Source: Rhodothermales bacterium (lineage in GTDB: Bacteria > Bacteroidota > Rhodothermia > Rhodothermales > UBA10348). From it: 36,253 nt of DNA. The stretch's first letter is position 1; the number at the start of each line of letters is the position of its first letter. Shown one piece after another: positions 1-7,606 of this stretch. Location: contig JANJTM010000005.1 in assembly GCA_024711125.1 (NCBI GenBank), forward strand, positions 1 to 36,253, in the 5' to 3' direction. The notes under the pieces were generated by a model. That model did no database searches, was not told where the DNA came from, and was given only the letters and a program-made list of their open reading frames with translations. A program made the position numbers and the translations under genes.

Positions 1-537
1 CAGCGCCGCGGGTTTGCTCGGTGTCACCCGGATGAAGTGGTCCGCGGCGGCGGGCGCGGCGGCCGGTGCCGGCGCGCCCGGATCGAGCGTGGGGGTGCGG
101 AACGCGGCGAACGGATCCTGGCGGGCGGCCGGCGGACGACCGGATCCGTGGGGCACCACCTTGACCGCGATGGCCTCGGAAACGAAGTCGCGGTCGCCCA
201 CCCGGACGCGGACGGGCGCGATGCGCGCGTTGCCCTCCCGGACCGGCCGCAGGTACCACGTGAAGCCGATGCTCTGGCTGACGACGCCGTTGACGATCGA
301 GGTCTGGGAAGACTGCGAGGGAAACGGCTGCGACAGGACCAGGCCTTCGGCGTCCGGGGGTTCGGGTCGCACCACGGCCCCGATGCCCGAACCCTGGATC
401 TCGAGGGTATAGGTCACGGTCTCGTCCATACCCACCGTATTGCGATCGACCGAGGCCAGTACCCGCACATCCTGGGCGGCCACCGATCTGCACGAGAGGA
501 GGGCGACGAGAAACGCCCATCGAGCGAAGCGCGCCAT
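1..537 (-). CDS. batD: BatD N-terminal part (oxygen-tolerance protein), cut by window edge
   Basis: The frame is open from an ATG to the first base of the window, giving 179 residues of a protein whose family usually has 500-600. Residues 1-22 are a signal peptide (basic start MARFARW, a hydrophobic core, then a cleavage-like VAAQ). The following text (DVRVLASVDRNTVGMDETVTYTL) and the later run GFTWYLRPVREGNARIAPV are typical of the BatD beta-sandwich region, which is exported and anchored by a C-terminal helix in the family. It is the last visible gene of the Bat operon, 23 bp after batC. Family members are thought to form a membrane complex with the von Willebrand factor A (vWA) proteins BatA and BatB; the biochemical role is not settled. 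Identity rests on sequence character plus operon position. Confidence 0.85.
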   Translation of the reverse strand, partial: MARFARWAFLVALLSCRSVAAQDVRVLASVDRNTVGMDETVTYTLEIQGSGIGAVVRPEPPDAEGLVLSQPFPSQSSQTSIVNGVVSQSIGFTWYLRPVREGNARIAPVRVRVGDRDFVSEAIAVKVVPHGSGRPPAARQDPFAAFRTPTLDPGAPAPAAAPAAADHFIRVTPSKPAAL

Positions 538-560
538 GGCGGGGTTCCGGGCGACAGGCA

Positions 561-1250
561 CTACCAATCCTTCTCCACCCTGCGCGGGCGGGACTTCATC
601 TTCTGGACCTGGCGCAGCAGTTGCTCCTCCTCATTCTCCAGCGCTTCGAGCAGCCGCTCGGCTTCCTGACGGCTCAGGTCCTCCGGATTCTGTGGCTCCT
701 GCTGTTGCTGTTGATCCTGCTGCTGCTGGTCCTGCTGTTGCTGTTGCTCCTGCTGCTGCTGCTCCTGGTCCTGCTCCTGGTCCTGCTGCTGCTGGTCCTG
801 CTGCTGCTGGTTCTCCTGCTGTTCCTGCTTCTTCCGCTTCACGTACTCGTAATTGAAGCGGGCGGCCGCGTCGGACGGATCCCGAAGGAGAGTCCGCCGG
901 TAGTGGGCCAGGGCCCCGTCGAGGTCGTCCTTGCGGAATGACGCGTTGCCGGCGTTGTACGAAGCACGCGCCAGGTCGCCCGGCGAATCGGACAGCGCGG
1001 CCCCGCCCGTGAAAGCGGTCAAGGCACCTTCGAAATCACCCTGCCGGTACAGCGCGGCACCGAGGTTGTTCATCAGGCCGGACGACACCGGGCCCGGATC
1101 GCGATCGGGAAGAGCCGTCAGCCCCTCGCGGTACGCGGCCGCGGCTTCCTCGTATCGCCCCGCCTCGTAATGTGCATTGCCGCGCCGGCCGGCGCGCTTG
1201 TCGTCGCCGGTCACGAGGAGCAGGGCCGCGAGCAGGAGTATTCGGGTCAT
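561..1250 (-). CDS. batC: BatC-like tetratricopeptide protein with Gln-rich segment
   Basis: This 229-residue protein has a short hydrophobic N-terminus (MTRILLLAALLLVTG), probably a signal peptide. Two to three TPR-like units follow at about residues 22-135 (GNAHYEAGRYEEAAAAYREG, later NAGNASFRKDDLDGALAHYRR). Residues 142-187 are almost entirely Gln with interspersed Asp and Glu, and the C-terminus is charged and helical (residues 190-229). The ATGA junction overlaps the end of batB by 4 bp, so translation is probably coupled. BatC proteins are small TPR proteins between BatB and BatD in Bacteroidota operons; the Gln tract is unusually long and may vary between strains. Function within the Bat complex is unknown; TPRs suggest protein binding. 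Confidence 0.85.
   Translation of the reverse strand: MTRILLLAALLLVTGDDKRAGRRGNAHYEAGRYEEAAAAYREGLTALPDRDPGPVSSGLMNNLGAALYRQGDFEGALTAFTGGAALSDSPGDLARASYNAGNASFRKDDLDGALAHYRRTLLRDPSDAAARFNYEYVKRKKQEQQENQQQQDQQQQDQEQDQEQQQQEQQQQQDQQQQDQQQQQEPQNPEDLSRQEAERLLEALENEEEQLLRQVQKMKSRPRRVEKDW
690..827 (-). repeat. CAG/CAA-rich low-complexity tract inside batC
   Basis: The coding strand is a run of CAG and CAA codons interrupted by GAC and GAG codons, encoding residues 142-187 of BatC. On the plus strand it reads as CTGCTG repeats with GTC and CTC interruptions. Such tracts are prone to in-frame slippage by multiples of three bases. Confidence 0.9.
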
Positions 1251-2320
1251 GCGTCGACCTTCTTGGCGTACCGGCGGTCAACCGCCGAGGAAGGACCTGG
1301 ATCCCCCTTGCGACGTCGGTCCGGCACGGCGGCTTCCACGATGAGGAGGAGGAGACCGAGCGCCAGCGGCCACTGGAACCAGTCGTCGTATTCCTCGAAG
1401 GCTTCCGAGCCGAACTCCGTCCGGTCGAGGCGTTCGAGGGCCGTGGTGAGCTGGGACAGCGAGCTGGACGTTCGGGCGATTCGGAAGTAGGTGCCCTCTC
1501 CAGCCAATTCCTGGAGAGCATCTTCCTCGAGCCGCGTGGTGACGACGGCTCCGGACTGGTCCTTCTTGAAGTCGACGCGCCGTCCATCCCGGTAGATGGG
1601 GATCGGCACGCCCTCGGATTCCCCGACGCCGGCCGAGAAGATGACGACGCCCTCGGCCCGGGCCTGGCCAAGGATCTCGTCCACGTCGGCTACGTGGTTC
1701 TCCCCGTCCGACACGAAGAGCAGGGCACGCGTACGGGGTTCGTCGTCGGTTTCGCCGCCGGACGCCGGTCCCTTGAAGGCCTGCAACGAGACCCGCAGGG
1801 CCTCCGAGAAGTCGGTACCCGGCGTCGGGATCAGGGACGGGTCGGCAACGTCGAGGAACAGCCGCAGGGCGGAATAGTCGGTCGTCAGCGGAGCCTGGAC
1901 GAAGGCGTCCCCGGCGAACACCACCAGGCCGACCCTGTCGCCGCGCAGCGTTTCGAGCATTTTCTTGATCTCGTTGCGCGCGCGCTCGAGTCGGTTCGGT
2001 GCGACGTCCTCGGCCGTCATCGAGAGCGACACGTCGAGGGCGATCACCAGGTCGATGCCTTCCCGGGTGACTTCCCGGAGGCGGGTGCCGAAGCGCGGAC
2101 CGGCCAGGGACAGCGCGACGAGCAGGATGCCGAGCGAAGCGAGGGCGCCTTTCCAGCGACGGCGGCGGGGGCTGATGCCGGAAGCGAGCCGGTCGACGAG
2201 CACGGGGTCGCCCAGCGTGCGGGCGACGCGACGACGCGCGAGCGAGGCGTAGACGTGAAGACCCACGACGAAGGGAACCGCCGCCAACGTCCAGAGCAGG
2301 ATCGGGTGCAGCCAGGCCAT
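1247..2320 (-). CDS. batB: BatB, vWA-domain membrane protein
   Basis: The protein has 357 residues. The ATG was chosen because it opens directly into a membrane segment (residues 6-24, MAWLHPILLW) and lies 2 bp after the batA stop; the longer open frame upstream is only a shadow of batA. Helix 2 is at about 57-74. A vWA domain starts near residue 89 with the metal-ion-dependent adhesion site (MIDAS) D96-V-S98-L-S100, then T169 in PTPGTDFSEAL and the SDGENH loop. A last helix (WPLALGLLLLIVEAAVP) sits near residues 317-333, followed by a basic tail. All MIDAS positions are intact, so metal-dependent binding is plausible. It lies between batA and batC in a run of genes with almost no spacing. 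Confidence 0.92.
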   Translation of the reverse strand: MAWLHPILLWTLAAVPFVVGLHVYASLARRRVARTLGDPVLVDRLASGISPRRRRWKGALASLGILLVALSLAGPRFGTRLREVTREGIDLVIALDVSLSMTAEDVAPNRLERARNEIKKMLETLRGDRVGLVVFAGDAFVQAPLTTDYSALRLFLDVADPSLIPTPGTDFSEALRVSLQAFKGPASGGETDDEPRTRALLFVSDGENHVADVDEILGQARAEGVVIFSAGVGESEGVPIPIYRDGRRVDFKKDQSGAVVTTRLEEDALQELAGEGTYFRIARTSSSLSQLTTALERLDRTEFGSEAFEEYDDWFQWPLALGLLLLIVEAAVPDRRRKGDPGPSSAVDRRYAKKVDA

Positions 2321-2322
2321 GG

Positions 2323-3321
2323 TCAGGGGAACCGGCGGAACAGGGTTAGGGCCAGCAGGAGGTCCAGCAGGAGCAGGGCGAAGGCAGGCCCGAGGAATCG
2401 GGCATACCGCTCGGCATAGTCGGTGTACACCCGCTCCTCGATACGGGTCTTCTCGAGCTCGCCGATCTCGGCGTAGATGTCGCGCAGCGCCTGGTTGTTG
2501 GTGGCCCGGAAATACCGTCCCCCGGTAACCTCGGCGACCTGGTTGAGCATCTTCTCGTCGATGTCGACCTTCACCATCTGGCGTTGGCGGCCGGCAAACG
2601 GGTGGTCGATGACGAACGGCGCCTCCCCGTGCGCTCCCACGCCGATGGCATACACGCGCACGCCCAGGCTCTTGGCCACGTCGGCAGCGGTCTCGGGCGA
2701 CAATTCGCCGCGGTTGTTCTGCCCGTCGGTGAGCAGGATCACCACCTTGCTGACAGCCCTGGAGTCCTTCAAGCGGTTGACCGCCATGGCGAGCGCGGTG
2801 CCGATGGCGGTTCCGTCTTCGATGGCGCCCACCTCGACCTCGGCCAGCATGGCCTGCAGGAAGTCGTAGTCGAGCGTGAGCGGTGCCTGCGTGAAGGCCT
2901 TGGCGGCGAAGACCACCAGGCCGATGCGGTCGCTGGTGCGTCCGCGGATGAACTCGGCTCCCACCTGGCGCGCCGCTTCGAAGCGGTTCGGGCGGAAGTC
3001 CTCGGCCCGCATCGAGGTGGACGTGTCGAGCACCATGACGATGTCGACGCCTTCGGCATGCCGCTCCCGGGAGACGTTGCGCTCCTGGGGTCGGGCGAGG
3101 GCGAGGATTCCGAACGAGAGGGCGAGCGCCCTGACGATGGGCGGCACGAAACGCAACCGCACTCTCCAAGTCGGGCGCACCGTGCGCGACGCGGCTACCG
3201 AACTGAAGCGAAGCCCGGGCCGCGAGCGTTCGATCGCCCACTGCCAGGCCAGCACGATCGCCGGCAGCGGCAGCAGCCACAGCCAGTGCGGGTGAGCGAA
3301 TTCGTAGGATCCGAAGGGCAC
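2323..3321 (-). CDS. batA: BatA, vWA-domain membrane protein
   Basis: The 332-residue reading begins at a GTG one base after the stop of the preceding gene (junction TGACGTG). A start further upstream would overlap that gene by about 130 bp and add a basic, proline-rich stretch unlike the family. The protein opens with FAHPHWLWLLPLPAIVLAW, the usual BatA first helix (about 10-30). A second helix is at 58-76, then a vWA domain with MIDAS D99-T-S101-T-S103, DGTAIGTALA and LLTDGQNNRG. The C-terminal helix reads FALLLLDLLLALTLF. BatA and BatB are adjacent paralogues in this operon type and probably act together at the inner membrane. Confidence 0.92.
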   Translation of the reverse strand: MPFGSYEFAHPHWLWLLPLPAIVLAWQWAIERSRPGLRFSSVAASRTVRPTWRVRLRFVPPIVRALALSFGILALARPQERNVSRERHAEGVDIVMVLDTSTSMRAEDFRPNRFEAARQVGAEFIRGRTSDRIGLVVFAAKAFTQAPLTLDYDFLQAMLAEVEVGAIEDGTAIGTALAMAVNRLKDSRAVSKVVILLTDGQNNRGELSPETAADVAKSLGVRVYAIGVGAHGEAPFVIDHPFAGRQRQMVKVDIDEKMLNQVAEVTGGRYFRATNNQALRDIYAEIGELEKTRIEERVYTDYAERYARFLGPAFALLLLDLLLALTLFRRFP

Positions 3322-3322
3322 G

Positions 3323-4333
3323 TCAGCGGGGGGGTGCGGTGAAGGGCTCGTCGGGGTGGGCGGATTCCGGGGTGTCGAGGGGTAGCGCCGGACGACGGTC
3401 GCCTTCGAACCGTTCGACGGCAACCCTCGTCGCGCCGTGCGCCGACACGGCACGATCCAGCGGGGGTCGGAAATCGGCGAACTTGACGAGGTCGGCGGCC
3501 CGCAGCAGCTGATCGATCTCCCCCGCGCGTTCGGCCCGGACGTCCCTTCTCGAGCGAAGCGCGGCGACCAGTTCCGACGACGTCATCTCCAGGGCGTGCT
3601 CCCCCGTGGCGCGCGCGATATACGTGCGCAGCACGTCCGAGAGCTCGTCGAAGAACGGGGCCAGTTCGTCCGCCGAAGCGGGGAAGGCCGTCGCGAGCGC
3701 GTCGAGCCGCCGAAGTGCCTCGGAAACGGCAGTCTCGGGCTCGGGTTCGGGGGCCGGCGCCTCCTCGACCTCGGTCGGCCGGTTGCGGCGGCGGTATACC
3801 CACCATGCGGCAAGGCCGGCCAACGCGGCGGCGAGGAGCAGCCAGGGCCACCACGCCCGCGGAAACTCGGCGAGTTCGCGGAGATCCTGCACGTCCTGGG
3901 CGTCGTCGGGCACGGTGGAGCGAACCGGGAGGCGTATCGCCCCACCCTCGACCGGAATCGTGTCGGTTTCGGTCGCGAGCCCGGCGCGGGCGACCACGAG
4001 GGCCGAGTCCACGGCGAACGTCGTCGCTTCGTAGACGACCGAGTCGAGTCGCGATCCGTCCGGCAACGACCGGAACCCGGCCTCCAGGCGAACCAGCAAT
4101 TCGAGATCCCCGAGGGTGCCGAGCGCCTCGGGTGGCCTCGCGCCGGCCTCGTCGGGGAAAACGACCCTGCGACTTCCGTCGTGGGTCAAACGCACGGTAA
4201 CGGTCGTTCGACCCCCGATGTCGAGCGAATCCGCGGCGACGCGTACGGAGACCTGCTGCGCGCGTGCGGGAAGCGCTGCGGCCAGCAGGACGGTCGCGAG
4301 TGCGACTCCGAACGAAAGCGGGATGCGGATCAC
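3323..4333 (-). CDS. Bat-operon secreted/one-helix protein of unknown function (BatD-like or DUF4381-like position)
   Basis: A GTG start one base after the DUF58 stop gives 336 residues with a clear signal peptide (VIRIPLSFGVALATVLLAAALPARAQ, residues 1-26). Residues 27-155 form a beta-rich extracytoplasmic domain with text such as SLDIGGRTTVTVRLTHDG, reminiscent of the BatD sandwich. A transmembrane helix lies at about 161-180 (WWPWLLLAAALAGLAAWWVY), then a cytoplasmic part: a Pro/Glu linker and a helical domain around 200-310 (LDALATAFPASADELAPFFDELSDVLRTYI). Genes with this layout sit between DUF58 and batA in many Bat operons and are annotated as DUF4381 or hypothetical. The length, topology and position fit that role. 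Function is not known. Confidence 0.75.
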   Translation of the reverse strand: MIRIPLSFGVALATVLLAAALPARAQQVSVRVAADSLDIGGRTTVTVRLTHDGSRRVVFPDEAGARPPEALGTLGDLELLVRLEAGFRSLPDGSRLDSVVYEATTFAVDSALVVARAGLATETDTIPVEGGAIRLPVRSTVPDDAQDVQDLRELAEFPRAWWPWLLLAAALAGLAAWWVYRRRNRPTEVEEAPAPEPEPETAVSEALRRLDALATAFPASADELAPFFDELSDVLRTYIARATGEHALEMTSSELVAALRSRRDVRAERAGEIDQLLRAADLVKFADFRPPLDRAVSAHGATRVAVERFEGDRRPALPLDTPESAHPDEPFTAPPR

Positions 4334-4334
4334 G

Positions 4335-5210
4335 TCAGCGGCGACGGTTACGGGACCGGAAGAGCTGGACGAGCGGCTCGACGTAGTCCTGGTCGGTGTG
4401 CAGCTCGACGTGGTCGACACGAACGCGCCGGAGCAGGTCGCCGGTCGCGAGTTGCCGGGTCCGGGCCGCATGCTCGTAGGCTGACCGCTGGCGCAGTCCC
4501 GACAGGTCGACGGTCATGCGCTCCCCGGTCTCGGCGTCGACGAGATCGAGCAGGCCGAGCGCGGGTAACGCCTGCTCGGCCGGATCGACGAGCTGCATGG
4601 CGACCGTGTCGTGCCGCCGGGCGACAGCACGAAGCGCGTTCTCGTAACCCGAATCGAGGAAATCGGACAGGATCAGGACGATGGAACGCCGGCTCAACAC
4701 GTGTAGAGCGTGGTTCAGCGCCACGGACAGGTCCGTTCGGTGGCTGCGCACTTCGTGGGCGAACAGGTCGCGGACCAGGCGCAGCACGTGCTTGCGGCCC
4801 TTCTTGGGCGGAACGAACAATTCGACGGTATCGCTGAACAACACCAGCCCGACCTTGTCGTCGTTCTGGATCGCGCTGAACGCCACGACCGCGCAGATTT
4901 CGGCGGCCAGTTCCCGCTTGAATCGTCCGGCCGATCCGAAGTCGCCCGATCCGGAGACGTCGACGAGCAGCATGACGGTCTGCTCGCGCTCTTCCTCGAA
5001 GATCTTGACGTAGGTGTCCCCGTTGCGCGCCGAGACGTTCCAATCGATCGCCCGGATGTCATCGCCGACCTGGTACGGGCGTACCTCCGCGAATTCCATC
5101 CCCTGGCCCTTGAACGCGGAGTGGTATTCGCCCCCGAAGATGTTCGATACGAGACCCTTCGTGCGGATCTCGAGTCGTCGGATCGTGGCGAACAGCTCCC
5201 TGGGAATCAT
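4335..5210 (-). CDS. DUF58 domain protein of the MoxR/Bat operon
   Basis: The protein has 291 residues and no membrane segment. The conserved N-terminal DUF58 block is present (FGGEYHSAFKGQGMEFAEVRPYQVGDD, then RAIDWNVSARNGDTYVKIFEEERE), followed by a vWA-like core with D84-V-S86-G-S88. The family is usually encoded directly after a MoxR AAA+ ATPase and before batA, and probably links the ATPase to the membrane complex. Here it is the first gene of the operon: upstream is a divergent promoter region and yceI, with no moxR. It shares the 11-nt ending CCGCTGACGTG with the next gene junction. Identification is by strong family text. Confidence 0.93.
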   Translation of the reverse strand: MIPRELFATIRRLEIRTKGLVSNIFGGEYHSAFKGQGMEFAEVRPYQVGDDIRAIDWNVSARNGDTYVKIFEEEREQTVMLLVDVSGSGDFGSAGRFKRELAAEICAVVAFSAIQNDDKVGLVLFSDTVELFVPPKKGRKHVLRLVRDLFAHEVRSHRTDLSVALNHALHVLSRRSIVLILSDFLDSGYENALRAVARRHDTVAMQLVDPAEQALPALGLLDLVDAETGERMTVDLSGLRQRSAYEHAARTRQLATGDLLRRVRVDHVELHTDQDYVEPLVQLFRSRNRRR

Positions 5211-5265
5211 CTCGTCGCGGAAAGGTCCTACATACGCCGGACGGGGCTGCCGGTTGTCTCTCCGG

Positions 5266-5273
5266 GGAACTTA
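5266..5273 (-). promoter_or_regulatory. Promoter-like TAAGTTCC before the Bat operon
   Basis: Read on the minus strand, TAAGTTCC resembles the Bacteroidota -7 element TAnnTTTG and lies about 56 bp before the DUF58 ATG, inside the only strongly AT-rich stretch of the window. No TTG is seen at the expected -33 position, so this is a weak call. Confidence 0.35.
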
Positions 5274-5278
5274 AATAT

Positions 5279-5304
5279 TTGTTGTAACGTTTATTGTTGT
5301 GACG
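5279..5304. repeat. Direct repeats TTGTTGTAACG / TTGTTGTGACG in divergent promoter region
   Basis: Two 11-bp copies differing at one base start at 5279 and 5294, a 15-bp offset. They lie between the divergently transcribed Bat operon and yceI, in an AT-rich island in otherwise GC-rich DNA. They could be a tandem regulator site or a duplicated promoter element; nothing in the sequence identifies the binding protein. Confidence 0.5.
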
Positions 5305-5375
5305 ACTCATAACGGGCAAGCCGGGCGGATCTCACGCCGGTCAGCCAACCCAGCCATCAGCGACTCCAGACGACC

Positions 5376-5981
5376 ATGTCCCTCGCAACCCTGCTTTCCA
5401 TCCTTCCCTTAGCCGCAACCGCCATGTTCGCACCGTCCAACACCGTCGAAATCGACGAGCCCCGCACCTTCACCATCGACGTCGCCCACTCGAACGTCGG
5501 CTTCAAGGCGAAGCACCTCGGCATCCTGAACGTCAACGGACGCTTCTCGGAATACGAGGCGACGCTTTCCCTCGATCCGTCGGACCTTTCGACGCTGAAG
5601 GCCACGGCCTCCGTCCGGATCGCCTCGATCGATACCGGGGTCGAGCGGCGTGACGGCCACCTCAAGTCGGCCGATTTCTTCGACGCCGAGAACCACCCCA
5701 CCATGACGTTCGTGTCGAAGGAAGTCCGCAACGTAGCCGGTACCTCCTTCGAGCTGCACGGTGACCTGACGATCCGCGGCACGACCAAGCCGGTCGTCCT
5801 GAAGGGAGAGCTGCTCGGAACGGCCAACTTCATGGGCAAGGACCGCGTCGCGATCCAGGCGACGGGTTCGATCAACCGCTTCGACTACGGCCTGCAGTGG
5901 AACGCGCTGACCGAGGCCGGCGGTCTCGTCGTGTCGCAGGACATCGAGATCGTACTCGAAATCCAGGCGGTCGCCGACTGA
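5376..5981 (+). CDS. YceI family periplasmic protein
   Basis: This 201-residue protein has a probable signal peptide ([19 protein letters not shown]) and one YceI domain from about residue 28 to the end: [26 protein letters not shown], then [33 protein letters not shown] and a terminal block with [16 protein letters not shown]. YceI proteins are small lipocalin-like barrels that bind polyisoprenoid or similar lipids in the periplasm; the exact role is unclear and some are induced by alkaline or acid stress. The gene is monocistronic: divergent from the Bat operon and followed by an intrinsic terminator. Confidence 0.93.
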   Translation: MSLATLLSILPLAATAMFAPSNTVEIDEPRTFTIDVAHSNVGFKAKHLGILNVNGRFSEYEATLSLDPSDLSTLKATASVRIASIDTGVERRDGHLKSADFFDAENHPTMTFVSKEVRNVAGTSFELHGDLTIRGTTKPVVLKGELLGTANFMGKDRVAIQATGSINRFDYGLQWNALTEAGGLVVSQDIEIVLEIQAVAD

Positions 5982-6010
5982 TCGGCATCCGTCGGATTCC
6001 GCGCGAACTA

Positions 6011-6042
6011 CGCGGCGTCGGTACCCCCGGCGCCGCGTTTTT
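6011..6042 (+). terminator. Intrinsic terminator after yceI
   Basis: CGCGGCG (6011-6017) pairs with CGCCGCG (6031-6037), with further G-C pairing inside the loop. A run of five T follows at once (6038-6042). It starts 30 bp after the yceI stop and ends shortly before the purQ promoter-like motif. Confidence 0.85.
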
Positions 6043-6045
6043 CGT

Positions 6046-6053
6046 TATGTTCG
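6046..6053 (+). promoter_or_regulatory. Promoter-like TATGTTCG before purQ
   Basis: TATGTTCG fits TAnnTTCG, the pattern seen before several transcription units in this window. It lies just past the yceI terminator and 70 bp upstream of the chosen purQ start. No -33 TTG is visible. Confidence 0.4.
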
Positions 6054-6123
6054 CGTCGTGGTGCCGCTGCCTCCAAGAGAGCGGTCACGCCCTTCCGGAC
6101 CCCGAACGAACAAGCTCCGCCGT

Positions 6124-6837
6124 ATGGCCGCCCGCGTCGCCGTCCTCGTTTTTCCCGGATCGAACTGCGATCACGATGCCTACCATGCCGTGAAGCACGT
6201 TTTCGGGCGCGACGCGCACTTCGTCTGGCACAAGGATACGGACCTCGGCGGCGCGGACCTGGTCGTGGTACCCGGCGGGTTTTCTTACGGGGATTACCTG
6301 CGTTCCGGAGCCATCGCCCGCTTCTCTCCCGTGATGCGCGAAGTGGTGAAGCACGCCGAACGGGGGGGGCTCGTCCTCGGCATCTGCAACGGCTTCCAGA
6401 TCCTGTGCGAGACCGGGCTGCTGCCGGGTGCGCTCCTGCGCAACGCATCCCTGCGGTTCGTCTGCGCCGACGTGAACCTTCGCGTGGAGACCACGGAATC
6501 GCCCTTCACGTCGACGCTGGCGGCAGGCCAGGTGATCTCGATCCCCGTCGCTCACGGGGACGGCAACTACTTCGCCGAACCGGACGTGATCGCAAGGCTC
6601 GAGGACGAGGATCGTGTCGTGTTCCGGTACTGCGATACGGACGGGGCGCTGACGGCCGAGGCGAATCCCAACGGCTCGACCGGCAACATCGCCGGCATCC
6701 TCGGCGCCGGCCGGAACGTCCTCGGCATGATGCCGCATCCGGAACGCCACGTCGAAGCGGTACTCGGCTGCGACGACGGCCGGTACCTGTTCGAATCGGC
6801 GTTCGCGGCGCTGGAAGGCTCGGCGGTCAGGACGTAG
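6124..6837 (+). CDS. purQ: Phosphoribosylformylglycinamidine synthase, glutaminase subunit PurQ
   Basis: The chosen ATG gives [20 protein letters not shown], the usual PurQ start; an ATG 66 bp upstream would add an unrelated basic leader. The 237 residues match the small-subunit length. It supplies ammonia from glutamine to PurL in step four of purine synthesis. The class I glutaminase triad is complete: nucleophile C88 in GICNGFQ, and H205 and E207 in [21 protein letters not shown] and the [12 protein letters not shown] region are also typical. No purS or purL is next to it, so the complex partners must be encoded elsewhere. Its last 11 bp overlap the end of the convergent sdhB. Confidence 0.96.
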   Translation: MAARVAVLVFPGSNCDHDAYHAVKHVFGRDAHFVWHKDTDLGGADLVVVPGGFSYGDYLRSGAIARFSPVMREVVKHAERGGLVLGICNGFQILCETGLLPGALLRNASLRFVCADVNLRVETTESPFTSTLAAGQVISIPVAHGDGNYFAEPDVIARLEDEDRVVFRYCDTDGALTAEANPNGSTGNIAGILGAGRNVLGMMPHPERHVEAVLGCDDGRYLFESAFAALEGSAVRT

Positions 6838-7579
6838 CGGCCTTCAGATACTCGCGCCGCATGAGCGCGATGGCCGAAATCGAGATGCCCTTGGGGCAGA
6901 CGGCCTCGCATTCGGCGTGGTTCGAGCAGTCGCCGAAGCCCTCCTTGCGCATCTGCTCGACCATGTTCCGCACGCGCATCTTCCGCTCGGGGCTGCCCTG
7001 CGGCAGCTTGGCCAGGTGGGAGATCTTCGCGGCCGTGAAGAGCGACGCCGAGGCGTTCGGGCATGCGGCCACGCACGCGCCGCAGCCGATACAGCTCGCG
7101 TAATCCATCGCCAGGTCGGCGTCGACCTTCGAGATGGGAATGGCGTTCGCGTCGGGGGCGTTGCCCGTCGATACCGACACGTACCCGCCGGCGGCCATGA
7201 TGCGGTCGAAGGCCGAGCGATCCACGACCAGGTCGCGGATGGCGGGGAACGCCTTGGCACGCCAGGGTTCGACGGTGATCGTGTCGCCCGACTTGTAGTG
7301 GCGCATGTGCAGCTGGCAGACGGCCGTGCGGGGCTGGGGACCGTGCGCCACGCCGTCCACGACGACTCCGCACGATCCGCAGATGCCTTCGCGGCAGTCA
7401 TGGTCGAATTCGACGGGCTCCTTGCCCTCCTTGATGAGCTGCTCGTTCAACACGTCGAGCAGTTCGAGGAAGGACATGTGCTCGTTCGCGTTCTCGACCG
7501 TGTAGCTCTCGAAACGGCCGGGGGCGTTCGGGCCGGCCTGCCGCCAGACCTTGAGATGGATGCGCATCGAGTGTGACAT
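6827..7579 (-). CDS. sdhB: Succinate dehydrogenase/fumarate reductase iron-sulfur subunit
   Basis: The 250-residue protein carries electrons from the SdhA flavin to quinone. The N-terminal [2Fe-2S] ferredoxin domain has C62, C67, C70 ([10 protein letters not shown]) and C88. The C-terminal domain has C163, C166, C169 and C173 ([12 protein letters not shown]) and C218, C224 and C228 ([14 protein letters not shown]), which supply the [4Fe-4S] and [3Fe-4S] clusters. It is the third gene of sdhCAB, 27 bp after sdhA. MRIHLKV four codons downstream is an alternative start. The 3' end overlaps the convergent purQ by 11 bp, leaving no room for a terminator between them. Confidence 0.96.
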   Translation of the reverse strand: MSHSMRIHLKVWRQAGPNAPGRFESYTVENANEHMSFLELLDVLNEQLIKEGKEPVEFDHDCREGICGSCGVVVDGVAHGPQPRTAVCQLHMRHYKSGDTITVEPWRAKAFPAIRDLVVDRSAFDRIMAAGGYVSVSTGNAPDANAIPISKVDADLAMDYASCIGCGACVAACPNASASLFTAAKISHLAKLPQGSPERKMRVRNMVEQMRKEGFGDCSNHAECEAVCPKGISISAIALMRREYLKAATS

Positions 7580-7606
7580 GGGAACCGGGTGCTGTCGTTC
7601 TGGGCC

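Noticed and set aside
2321-3280. Upstream extension of batB across batA
   Set aside because: It overlaps the whole of batA in another frame. BatB proteins start at the membrane helix after the ATG at 2320.
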